Assembly: GCA_026996985.1 (NCBI GenBank)
Contig: JALWJR010000069.1
Location: forward strand, 1 to 11,440
Length of the DNA stretch: 11,440 nucleotides
Origin: Candidatus Kaiserbacteria bacterium
Lineage (GTDB): Bacteria > Patescibacteriota > Minisyncoccia > Phycocordibacterales > UBA2100
Direction: 5' to 3'
In this document: piece after piece, positions 1-5,576 of the stretch
Layout: every line of letters starts with the position of its first letter
Position numbering within the stretch: the stretch's first letter is position 1
The notes under the pieces: generated by a model
The model's input: the letters and a program-made list of their open reading frames with translations, nothing else
Told to the model about the DNA's origin: nothing
Databases searched by the model: none
Made by a program: the position numbers and the translations under genes

Positions 1-1381
1 CTTTCTCTTTTATCTCAAGCAGGTTCATTTCGTTTTTTAACTCTTGCAGTTGCGCTGACTTCTGAGCAATTTCAATTTGTATTTTATATATATCATCTTT
101 GTTCTGACCTTCTTGTTTTTGTATGTCAAATCTTTTATTGAAAAGTTGTTTTAGCTTGCCGTCTATTTCGTTTTTTTCTTTTTCAAGTTGAGTTTTCTGT
201 TGCAGTATTTTTTGTCTTTGCAAAGAAATGTCATTTGGAATACTCTGACCCCCCGTTAAATCAAAATCCGCTAAAAACTTTGCCAGAGAAGATACCGCAT
301 GCTCTATGGAGTGCTTCAATATCGCCGGGCTTGCCTCAGAGAGAGATATTTTCAAATCGGAAAGCAAAGAGCGCAAAAACAGCAGCTTTTCTTTTGAAAC
401 CGTAAACTGACTGTTTGTTTGTCTCCCGGTTGGTAACACCTCCAACTTTCCGTCCAAAACCCCCATCAGGTGCAAAATTTCATTTTTTCTGTCTTGCAAT
501 TTTTCAATTTGTTTGTTTATTTTTTGCAGTTCTTTTTCGGTCTCTTCATCTTGCTTCGGCTTTTGTTTAAGTTGAGTTAACTTCGCTTTAAGAGTTTCAA
601 TTTCTTGCTCAAGAGATGTTATTTTTTGTTTGGGGGTATCTTTTGAGTTTTTAATGTTGTTTTCCAGCTCTTGCAAATAATTGTTTTCAAAAGTGAAATA
701 CAAAGAGAATTCTTTTTTAAGGGAGTCTTTTAACTCTTGCGCTTTTTGTCTTTTTTCCATTTGTCTTTGCAAAAAAGAAAAACGCGGTTTTATCTCTCTT
801 ATTGAGGCTTCAACTTCTTGAATATGCACGGAAGTCTGCTTGAGTTTGCGAAAAGCTTCGTTTTTTCTGTAGTGAAAAATCCTCAGCCCAAGCGCATCTT
901 CCAGAATTTCTCTTCTCTGAAGCGGAGTCGCATTTAATATCCTGTCGGCCTCTCCTTGAGATATTATGTGATGTCCGGAAGATCCTATATTTGCCGAGGC
1001 TAGAAGTGTAACAACATCTTTCAGTCTTACTTTTGATTTGTTTATAAAGTATTCGTTTGTTCCGTCTCTGTATACAATTCTCTCTATAACAACCTCGTCA
1101 AAATCTATATCAAGTATTTTGTTGGAATTGTCAAAAACAACTTTGACAGATGCTCTGTTTGCGCGCGGAATTGATTTATTACCGGCCCAAATCAAATCCT
1201 CTCCCCTCTTGCAACGCAAGGATTTCATTGACTGCTCACCCAGCACAAAACGAAAGGCTTCCGCAACATTACTTTTTCCGGAACCGTTTGGCCCGACTAT
1301 CGCAACGGTTGGAGAGTCAATCAAAATCTCACTCTTTCTTGCAAAAGATTTAAAACCGTTCAGTTCAATTGACTTTAACAT
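1..1381 (-). CDS. smc: Chromosome segregation ATPase SMC, N-terminal part (cut by window edge)
   Basis: SMC forms a ring-shaped ATPase that compacts and helps segregate the chromosome. The visible 460 residues start at the ATG read from 1381 and stay open to the left edge. The N-terminal head begins MLKSIELNGFKSFARKSE and has Walker A GPNGSGKSN at residues 30-38 and the Q-loop segment ISQGEADRIL with Q142. Heptad-rich coiled coil starts near residue 170. A proline/glycine-containing, non-coiled stretch at about residues 306-380 (including LPTGRQ at 316-321) interrupts the coil, which then resumes. The hinge, returning coil and Walker B head lie outside the window. The gene follows rnc at a 67-bp gap, a common bacterial neighbourhood. 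A TGTTACAAT extended -10 sits 6 nt before the ATG, suggesting its own leaderless promoter. Family assignment is seen directly; completeness cannot be judged. Confidence 0.96.
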   Translation of the reverse strand, partial: MLKSIELNGFKSFARKSEILIDSPTVAIVGPNGSGKSNVAEAFRFVLGEQSMKSLRCKRGEDLIWAGNKSIPRANRASVKVVFDNSNKILDIDFDEVVIERIVYRDGTNEYFINKSKVRLKDVVTLLASANIGSSGHHIISQGEADRILNATPLQRREILEDALGLRIFHYRKNEAFRKLKQTSVHIQEVEASIREIKPRFSFLQRQMEKRQKAQELKDSLKKEFSLYFTFENNYLQELENNIKNSKDTPKQKITSLEQEIETLKAKLTQLKQKPKQDEETEKELQKINKQIEKLQDRKNEILHLMGVLDGKLEVLPTGRQTNSQFTVSKEKLLFLRSLLSDLKISLSEASPAILKHSIEHAVSSLAKFLADFDLTGGQSIPNDISLQRQKILQQKTQLEKEKNEIDGKLKQLFNKRFDIQKQEGQNKDDIYKIQIEIAQKSAQLQELKNEMNLLEIKEK

Positions 1382-1387
1382 TGCTAT

Positions 1388-1396
1388 ATTGTAACA
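1388..1396 (-). promoter_or_regulatory. Extended -10 promoter of smc, leaderless type
   Basis: On the minus strand TGTTACAAT ends 6 nt before the smc ATG, so transcription would start at or next to the A of the start codon. No good -35 lies 17 bp upstream, but the TG dinucleotide fits an extended -10. A second candidate further up (TTGCAC, 17 bp, TATAAA) would give a leader of about 20 nt. No Shine-Dalgarno precedes the ATG in either case. Confidence 0.5.
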
Positions 1397-1448
1397 GAAA
1401 AACGAAAGTTTATAATTCACAAACTCAAAAAGTGCAAAATGCTTTCAG

Positions 1449-2138
1449 CTACCAACCTTTAACCTCCAAGGCTTTTCTTGCGGCAGCTCGTTCGGCCTCT
1501 TGCTTGCTTCTTCCCTTACCCAAGGCCACCTGCTCATCTCCTAAAGAGACCGCGACCACGAAAGTCTTGTCATGATCAGGCCCGCTTTCATCTACGGTGG
1601 TATAAGTTGGTGTTACCCCCACTTTCTCTTGCGCAGCTTCTTGAAAAGCGCTTTTTGCATCAAGCCAGAGTTTTTTCTCTATAACCTCATCTATTTTCGG
1701 ATAGATATGCTTTGCGATAAATCTCTCCGCCACTTCATATCCTTGATCCAAATAAATCGCGCCTATAACCGCTTCAAAAGTATTTGCCAAAATATACTCT
1801 CTTGCTCGTCCCGTATCTTTCGCCTCACCTTTTGAAAGGAGTAAAAAATCATTCATACCAAGCTTGCGCGCCTCCTCGGATATGCTTTGTGTATTCACAA
1901 GAGCCGCTCTGTATGCCGTAAGTTCACCTTCCGGCTTTTGCGGAAACCTATCATATAAAAATCTCGTTACCGCAAGTTCAAGCACGGCGTCTCCCAAAAA
2001 CTCCAATCTCTCATTGTGTTCTTTTGCTTCATATTTGTGCTCGTTTATCCACGAACGATGAGTAAAAGCCGTTTTTAACAACTCTTTATCTTTAAAGTTC
2101 ACCCCTATTTTTTGTTCAAACTCTGAAAAATCTTTCAT
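1449..2138 (-). CDS. rnc: Ribonuclease III
   Basis: RNase III cleaves double-stranded RNA, chiefly in maturation of the 30S rRNA precursor and in mRNA decay. At 229 residues it has the usual bacterial length. The catalytic domain carries the family signature NERLEFLGD at residues 42-50, giving E43, E46 and D50 as equivalents of E. coli E38, E41 and D45. The second catalytic helix reads ANTFEAVIGAIYLD, so E122 matches E. coli E117 but N119 stands where E. coli has D114. A double-stranded-RNA-binding domain occupies about residues 160-227 and ends GKGRSKQEAERAAARKALE. The ATG lies 4 bp past the TGA of the nusB/NUDIX gene, so the two are very likely co-transcribed and coupled. No clear Shine-Dalgarno is present. 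smc follows downstream. Confidence 0.96.
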   Translation of the reverse strand: MKDFSEFEQKIGVNFKDKELLKTAFTHRSWINEHKYEAKEHNERLEFLGDAVLELAVTRFLYDRFPQKPEGELTAYRAALVNTQSISEEARKLGMNDFLLLSKGEAKDTGRAREYILANTFEAVIGAIYLDQGYEVAERFIAKHIYPKIDEVIEKKLWLDAKSAFQEAAQEKVGVTPTYTTVDESGPDHDKTFVVAVSLGDEQVALGKGRSKQEAERAAARKALEVKGW

Positions 2139-2142
2139 AAGC

Positions 2143-3036
2143 TCATTTTGTTTTTTTGGAAGCTAATATGTTAACAGCTTTCGTGATAATCGGCAAAATA
2201 TCATCATAGAAATTCAAGTCAACAATATCTTTCAGTTTAAACCACTGACCATCATCAAGCCCACCGTCTGTTTTCGGCTTAACATCTTGAAACGGCGCTT
2301 TGGCCAAATGATAAACCGCATGTCTGATTTTCTTTCCAAATTCGGGATCGGAAGCTTTATACTCGTTCTCGCCCAAAAAATCTTCAATCTCAACCGGAAG
2401 ACCGAGCTCTTCTTGAACCTTTCTTTTTATTCCGTCTTCTGTTGTCTCATTTTCCTGAAGTTTTCCTTTGGGGAGAGTCCAATGACCGAAAATATCATGC
2501 ACCAGCGCAACATAAAATTCCCCTTCATGCTCGGAGTAGACAACCGCTCCCACCAACTCCTCTTTTGGTAGCTCTTTTGGTTTTGTTTCTTCTTTCGAGA
2601 TAATTCCGCTTTCAAGCATCTCTCTGTAGACGGCACCCAAGACACCGTTTACAAACTTACCACTGGAGTCTCCACCAAACTCTTTGGCAAGCTCTATCGC
2701 TTCGTTTATGGCAACCTTTGGAGGTACTTGTTCTCTATCGGCAAACAAAAGCTCGGCAAGACCTATACGTAAAATATTTCTGTCCACTATGGCGATTTTC
2801 TCAAGAGGCCACTCGGGCGCAGCTTTCTGTATTATCTCATTTAATTCTTCGTATTTGGATAAAACCAAATCAAGGAGTTTTTTCATAAACGGAAAAATTG
2901 TTTTATCGGGAGCAAACTCTGCGACATTTTCAAGAAAAACCTTTTCCACATCTTCTTTTGAGCGAGTGCCGCCCATTGCGTCTGTTTCAAATAGTGTTTG
3001 TAAAACAACTGAACGCCCTAAATGTCTGTTTGCCAT
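2143..3036 (-). CDS. nusB: NusB antitermination factor fused to a NUDIX hydrolase domain
   Basis: The 297-residue protein is about twice the length of ordinary NusB. Residues 1-142 are an all-helical NusB domain (start RHLGRSVVLQTLFETD, end GKFVNGVLGAVYREM), which in other bacteria binds boxA RNA with NusE/S10 during rRNA antitermination. After a short linker (about 143-158) comes a NUDIX fold with HWTLPKGK followed by a Nudix box: G191, E197, R205, E209, E210, G212 and L213 fit the consensus Gx5Ex7REUxEExGU, but residue 206 is Lys where the metal-binding Glu of the RE pair is expected. The NUDIX part may therefore have altered activity, or act as a binding module. The reading frame is continuous through both domains, so the fusion needs no frameshift. 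It has its own promoter upstream and leads into rnc. NusB identity is firm; the NUDIX substrate is unknown. Confidence 0.92.
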   Translation of the reverse strand: MANRHLGRSVVLQTLFETDAMGGTRSKEDVEKVFLENVAEFAPDKTIFPFMKKLLDLVLSKYEELNEIIQKAAPEWPLEKIAIVDRNILRIGLAELLFADREQVPPKVAINEAIELAKEFGGDSSGKFVNGVLGAVYREMLESGIISKEETKPKELPKEELVGAVVYSEHEGEFYVALVHDIFGHWTLPKGKLQENETTEDGIKRKVQEELGLPVEIEDFLGENEYKASDPEFGKKIRHAVYHLAKAPFQDVKPKTDGGLDDGQWFKLKDIVDLNFYDDILPIITKAVNILASKKTK

Positions 3037-3063
3037 ATAAAGAACTTACTTTTAATGTAGTAT

Positions 3064-3091
3064 AGTATAACAGCCAAAGCGTTACTTGCAA
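3064..3091 (-). promoter_or_regulatory. Promoter of the nusB-NUDIX/rnc operon
   Basis: On the minus strand TTGCAA (3086-3091), a 16-bp spacer and TATACT (3064-3069) form a good sigma70-type promoter, with a TG extension (TGTTATACT). The predicted start leaves a leader of about 20 nt before the ATG at 3036, without a convincing Shine-Dalgarno. A second TATACT overlaps at 3059-3064 but would have too long a spacer. The promoter lies just after the rpmF terminator, so nusB is transcribed separately from rpmF. Confidence 0.65.
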
Positions 3092-3120
3092 GATGGTTTA
3101 GTTTAAAATTTGCGTAAAAC

Positions 3121-3145
3121 AAAAACCGACTATTTGTCGGTTTTT
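3121..3145 (-). terminator. Intrinsic terminator of rpmF, overlapping its stop codon
   Basis: A perfect 10-bp stem (AAAAACCGAC / GTCGGTTTTT) with a 5-nt loop is followed on the minus strand by GTTTT. The rpmF TAG (3130-3132) lies within the hairpin. The symmetric A and T tracts would also let it act on the other strand. Confidence 0.85.
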
Positions 3146-3468
3146 GTTTTCTTCTCACTCTTTGTATCTTTGGTCTTTTTTTCAGCTTTTTCAGATGCTT
3201 TTTTGTTTTCCGGACTTTCACTGTTTGAGACCTCTTGTTCCTGTTGCATCTCCTCAAGTTTTGCTTGCTTCTTTTGAAGCCTCTTTTCGGCCAAAGCGAC
3301 AACATCTATAACTTGCTTTCCTCTGTAGAACCCACACTCGGGGCACATTCTGTGTCTTAAGTGGTAAGCGCCACAGTTTGAGCACTTGGAAAGACGCGCT
3401 CCTTTAAGAGCGTGATGACTTCTTCTATTATCCCGATGCGCTCGGGTTACTCTCATTCTCACTACCAT
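3130..3468 (-). CDS. rpmF: 50S ribosomal protein L32 with long charged C-terminal tail
   Basis: L32 is a small zinc-ribbon protein of the large ribosomal subunit. The core (residues 1-57) contains VTRAHRDNRRSHHALK and four zinc-ligand cysteines C29, C32, C42 and C45 (CSNC and CPEC). Ordinary bacterial L32 ends near residue 60; this one continues for about 55 residues of Lys/Glu/Gln-rich sequence that looks disordered or helical. The first ATG is chosen because MVVRMRVTRAHR aligns with the usual MAVPKR-type start, and because a consensus -10 lies 8 nt before it. It has its own promoter and terminator. Linkage to rnc and smc resembles the common rpmF-to-rnc-smc neighbourhood of other bacteria, with nusB/NUDIX in place of lipid genes. 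Confidence 0.95.
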   Translation of the reverse strand: MVVRMRVTRAHRDNRRSHHALKGARLSKCSNCGAYHLRHRMCPECGFYRGKQVIDVVALAEKRLQKKQAKLEEMQQEQEVSNSESPENKKASEKAEKKTKDTKSEKKTKTDK

Positions 3469-3476
3469 GAAAAAGG

Positions 3477-3504
3477 ATTATACCAGCATTAAAAGCGTTT
3501 GCAA
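3477..3504 (-). promoter_or_regulatory. rpmF promoter, (nearly) leaderless
   Basis: On the minus strand TTGCAA (3499-3504), a 16-bp spacer and a perfect TATAAT (3477-3482) precede the rpmF ATG by only 8 nt. The predicted transcript has a 5' leader of 0-2 nt. The intervening CCTTTTTC cannot serve as a Shine-Dalgarno. Confidence 0.75.
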
Positions 3505-3536
3505 GCTTTTGAGGCCTGAGTTCAAGAAATAATTGC

Positions 3537-3570
3537 AAAAACCGTCACATGCTCAAACGTGACGGTTTTT
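3537..3570 (-). terminator. Intrinsic terminator of the csoR operon
   Basis: A perfect 12-bp stem (AAAAACCGTCAC / GTGACGGTTTTT) with a 10-nt loop sits at the end of the 3569-4051 gene, whose TAA (3569-3571) overlaps the stem. A and T tracts on both sides make it potentially bidirectional. It separates the metal operon from rpmF. Confidence 0.85.
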
Positions 3571-4051
3571 ATACTTGTTTCCTCAAAAGATAGCACACAA
3601 ATAAAAATTGCAGAATTATCGCCCCTATCCCGACATACAGCTGATATTGCAAAAGGAAAGTCAGCACCCCAAAACCCAAACCAAACAAAGCAACAATGGG
3701 GGCGACACAGCCGGCGCAGGTTGCGGTTGCCACAATTGATGCTAAAACTCCCGAAAGCGAACCAAAAATCGCGCTACCGCCGACTTCAACTGATGAACAA
3801 ACTTTTTTTCTGTTTATCTGACTGTAGTAACTGACCAACAAAAGAGCTGAAGTTGAAGCTGAAAGCAAAACAAGCATTACAAAATCAATCGCATTGTAGG
3901 TTTGTATTTGAAAGAGTAAATCATTTCCCATTACGGTAAAAACCGGAAATAGCACATAAACGGTCAAAAAAAGCGCCAAAAGCAAAACAAAACTCACCTT
4001 ATACTCTTTTATGATACTTCCCAGTTTTAAAACTGCTCTCAAACAAATCAT
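3569..4051 (-). CDS. Small polytopic membrane protein with intramembrane CxxC
   Basis: This 160-residue protein is not recognised as a named family. It has four or five hydrophobic segments (about 20-42, 55-77, 95-111, 116-135 and 137-155). A cysteine pair in TATCAGCVAPIVALFGLG (C112, C115) sits in or at the edge of a membrane helix; further cysteines are C3, C85 and C152. It is the last gene of the csoR operon, starting 2 bp after the stop of the HMA-domain gene, so the two are probably translationally coupled. An HMA protein next to a small membrane protein with a helix-embedded Cys pair resembles the MerP/MerT arrangement of metal uptake. The nearby DsbA-like protein suggests an alternative role as a DsbB/VKOR-like redox partner, though the second Cys pair of those families is not evident. 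Real gene: firm. Function: inference. Confidence 0.85.
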   Translation of the reverse strand: MICLRAVLKLGSIIKEYKVSFVLLLALFLTVYVLFPVFTVMGNDLLFQIQTYNAIDFVMLVLLSASTSALLLVSYYSQINRKKVCSSVEVGGSAIFGSLSGVLASIVATATCAGCVAPIVALFGLGFGVLTFLLQYQLYVGIGAIILQFLFVCYLLRKQV

Positions 4052-4053
4052 AT

Positions 4054-4413
4054 TTACAGCAACCTATTCAATAACCAAACAACAAGCAAAACAATACTTG
4101 CCCCAGCTACTATTATTCCCCAAAACTTTTTGCCTCTTTTTCTTTTATCTTTAAGCCCCGCCAAAACGGCACCCTCGGCGCATGTTGCGTAAGATTGTGT
4201 TTTTTTAAGAATGCTTTGCGCTTCTTTGGAGCCTTCCTCCGGATATCCTATTTTTGCCAAAATTTTCGTCACTTTTTTCCTGTCACCGACAAAGCATACC
4301 TCGCTTTTCTCTACGGATACGTTTACATTTGTCACTCCGGCTTCAGACAGAGCTTTTTTGATTGCCTCTTCGCACCCGCCACATTTTAAATTTACAACTT
4401 TTATACATTCCAT
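4054..4413 (-). CDS. Heavy-metal-associated (HMA) domain protein with C-terminal membrane anchor
   Basis: The first 65 or so residues form an HMA ferredoxin-like fold, related to CopZ, MerP and the N-terminal domains of copper ATPases, with the metal-binding motif LKCGGCEEAI (C11, C14). Extra cysteines are C40 and C78. A basic stretch (KDKRKRGKK, 88-96) precedes one hydrophobic helix at about 98-116, so the protein is probably tail-anchored with the metal domain on the basic, likely cytoplasmic, side. Free copper chaperones are about 70 residues and soluble; the anchor is the unusual part. It lies between the DsbA-like gene (20 bp) and the polytopic membrane protein (2 bp) under the csoR promoter, so handing Cu(I) to or from the membrane partner is a reasonable inference. 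No Shine-Dalgarno is visible before the ATG. Confidence 0.92.
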   Translation of the reverse strand: MECIKVVNLKCGGCEEAIKKALSEAGVTNVNVSVEKSEVCFVGDRKKVTKILAKIGYPEEGSKEAQSILKKTQSYATCAEGAVLAGLKDKRKRGKKFWGIIVAGASIVLLVVWLLNRLL

Positions 4414-4432
4414 GTTTGTTTTTGACGCTTAA

Positions 4433-5167
4433 TTATTTTGAAAGAGCCGAATCTATAATAGACTTTACCGCCTCATAAGGTTGCGCCCCGTTTATTGGAG
4501 CGACAGGTTTGCCGTCAAGCAATACTATACTCCAAGGCGTTCCTCTGCCTCCGGTTTCAACCGCATTTGTAAAATCATCTTGAACATCTTTATCAAGTTC
4601 TCCGCTTGTGTAGCAACTATCAAACTCTTTTTTATCAACTCCCGCAAAAGCTACAAGCCTTTCCAGCTCATCGTCAATATTCCACTGGTCGTTTGAAGGT
4701 GTTGTTCTGAAATATTCATCGGTGAATTTCCAGAATGCATCATTGCCTCCCAGCTTGGCAACACACTCACTTGCTATCGCCGCTTTGCGCGCGTTGCGCG
4801 GGTGCAACTGCTCAAGCGGAAAGTGTCTGTATACCCATGCAACCTCCCCTTTCGGTCCGTACTCTTGAATAATCTTGTTCATAACGCCATGAAATCTTTG
4901 GCAAAATGGACATTCAAAATCGGAATACTCAACAATTTTCAGTTTGGCATCAGGATTTCCTTTTATGTGGTCTTTGCTTGTAACTTTGTTTATTTTCTCA
5001 AGACTACCCTGCGCTTCTGCAGACCCGGGTGATCCTGCGGTATTTGCTTGAGACCCGGAAGAGTTGCTAAGAGCCAAAAAAAGTGAACCGGCAATAAGAG
5101 CTCCGGCTACAACTATGGCCAAAGGAACTGCATAGCTTCCTTTTGTGTAATTTGTTTGTGTATTCAT
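4433..5167 (-). CDS. Membrane-anchored DsbA/BdbD-like thiol-disulfide oxidoreductase
   Basis: The 244-residue protein has a short N-terminus, one hydrophobic helix at about 13-33 (signal anchor), a Ser/Gly/Ala-rich linker to about residue 55, and a thioredoxin-fold DsbA domain. The active site is DFECPFC with C86 and C89, and the cis-proline loop is RGTPWS (T210, P211), as in the DSBA-like family represented by Bacillus BdbD. Two more cysteines, C135 and C185, may form a structural disulfide. The domain should face outside the membrane and introduce or exchange disulfides in exported proteins, or keep metal-binding cysteines in a given redox state. It follows csoR by 33 bp with no terminator between, so copper-dependent expression is likely. 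The adjacent secreted six-Cys-module protein is a plausible substrate, but that is only inference from proximity. Confidence 0.93.
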   Translation of the reverse strand: MNTQTNYTKGSYAVPLAIVVAGALIAGSLFLALSNSSGSQANTAGSPGSAEAQGSLEKINKVTSKDHIKGNPDAKLKIVEYSDFECPFCQRFHGVMNKIIQEYGPKGEVAWVYRHFPLEQLHPRNARKAAIASECVAKLGGNDAFWKFTDEYFRTTPSNDQWNIDDELERLVAFAGVDKKEFDSCYTSGELDKDVQDDFTNAVETGGRGTPWSIVLLDGKPVAPINGAQPYEAVKSIIDSALSK

Positions 5168-5200
5168 AATACTTTGTTAATTGATAATAAAACTTTTAAT

Positions 5201-5479
5201 TTATCTGTGTGATGACTTGTAAATATTTATTATCTCTTTCGTTGCTTTGCTTACTTTCCCGGATTTTATAAGAGATACCACACATGTTTTAAGATGACTC
5301 TCCAAAAGTTCAGCCTCAAAAGAAAGCAGAGCCTTCTGCGCCGCTTGCGACTGAGTGATTATCTCAACGCAGTATTCATCTTTTTCAACCATTTTGTATA
5401 TGCCGCGCACCTGACCTTCAATTCTGCGCAAACGATTTAGCAGTTTCTTTTTTACCTTTTCATTTTCATCGCAATGCAT
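5201..5479 (-). CDS. csoR: CsoR-type copper-sensing repressor
   Basis: This is a 92-residue all-helical DUF156 (CsoR/RcnR/FrmR) protein, full length for the family. The RLRRIEGQVRGI segment is the DNA-contact signature. The Cu(I) ligands of Mycobacterium tuberculosis CsoR (C36, H61, C65) are matched by C37, H62 and C66, and the second-shell Tyr and Glu by Y36 and E82. This Cys-His-Cys set argues for Cu(I) sensing rather than nickel (RcnR), formaldehyde (FrmR) or persulfide (CstR, which lacks the His). It leads the operon and its own promoter contains a GC-tract palindrome typical of CsoR operators, so it should repress itself and the three downstream genes until Cu(I) binds. The -10 box lies 6 nt before the ATG and there is no Shine-Dalgarno, implying a leaderless mRNA. 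Confidence 0.92.
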   Translation of the reverse strand: MHCDENEKVKKKLLNRLRRIEGQVRGIYKMVEKDEYCVEIITQSQAAQKALLSFEAELLESHLKTCVVSLIKSGKVSKATKEIINIYKSSHR

Positions 5480-5485
5480 GTGTGA

Positions 5486-5513
5486 AGTATATACCCCTCC
5501 GGGGTATATGCAA
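5486..5513 (-). promoter_or_regulatory. csoR operon promoter, leaderless type
   Basis: On the minus strand TTGCAT (5508-5513), a 16-bp spacer and TATACT (5486-5491) end 6 nt before the csoR ATG. Transcription is predicted to start at the A of the start codon. Almost the entire spacer is occupied by the CsoR-like palindrome, so bound repressor would block RNA polymerase directly. Confidence 0.7.
5489..5509. promoter_or_regulatory. CsoR-like operator
   Basis: A perfect inverted repeat with 9-bp arms ATATACCCC and GGGGTATAT around a TCC centre. CsoR family operators are AT-flanked C/G tracts of this type (for example the copZ operator of Bacillus subtilis). It lies inside the promoter of the gene encoding the CsoR-type protein, which supports autoregulation. 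Confidence 0.85.
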
Positions 5514-5540
5514 ATTAAAAACTGTGGATAAATATTTCAC

Positions 5541-5566
5541 AAAAAAAAACGCGCGCAGAGCGTCGT
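5541..5566 (-). terminator. Intrinsic terminator of the secreted-protein gene
   Basis: On the minus strand a GC-rich hairpin (ACG, bulged A, CGC; loop TCTGC; GCGCGT) is followed by nine T residues. It begins 10 bp after the TAA of the 5577-6746 gene and separates it from the csoR promoter. Confidence 0.7.
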
Positions 5567-5576
5567 TAGCATAAAA

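Noticed and set aside
1..1381. smc as a truncated pseudogene
   Set aside because: The frame is open to the window edge, so the truncation comes from the window and not from a stop codon.
1038..1394. Plus-strand 118-codon open frame opposite smc
   Set aside because: It is the antisense shadow of the SMC head domain; the minus strand encodes Walker A and the Q-loop there.
2684..3040. Plus-strand 118-codon open frame opposite nusB
   Set aside because: Antisense shadow of the NusB domain, with no promoter or Shine-Dalgarno.
3018..3305. Minus-strand 95-codon frame overlapping rpmF
   Set aside because: Lys/Arg-rich out-of-frame reading of the L32 tail that runs across its terminator.
3569..4051. 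Firm call of the 160-residue protein as VKOR/DsbB
   Set aside because: There is an intramembrane CxxC next to a DsbA-like gene, but the second Cys pair and loop typical of those families are not evident; kept only as an alternative.
5523..5531. Perfect DnaA box (TTATCCACA on the minus strand) upstream of the csoR promoter
   Set aside because: Only one 9-mer was found, with no cluster or AT-rich unwinding region; a single match is weak evidence for an origin or DnaA regulation.
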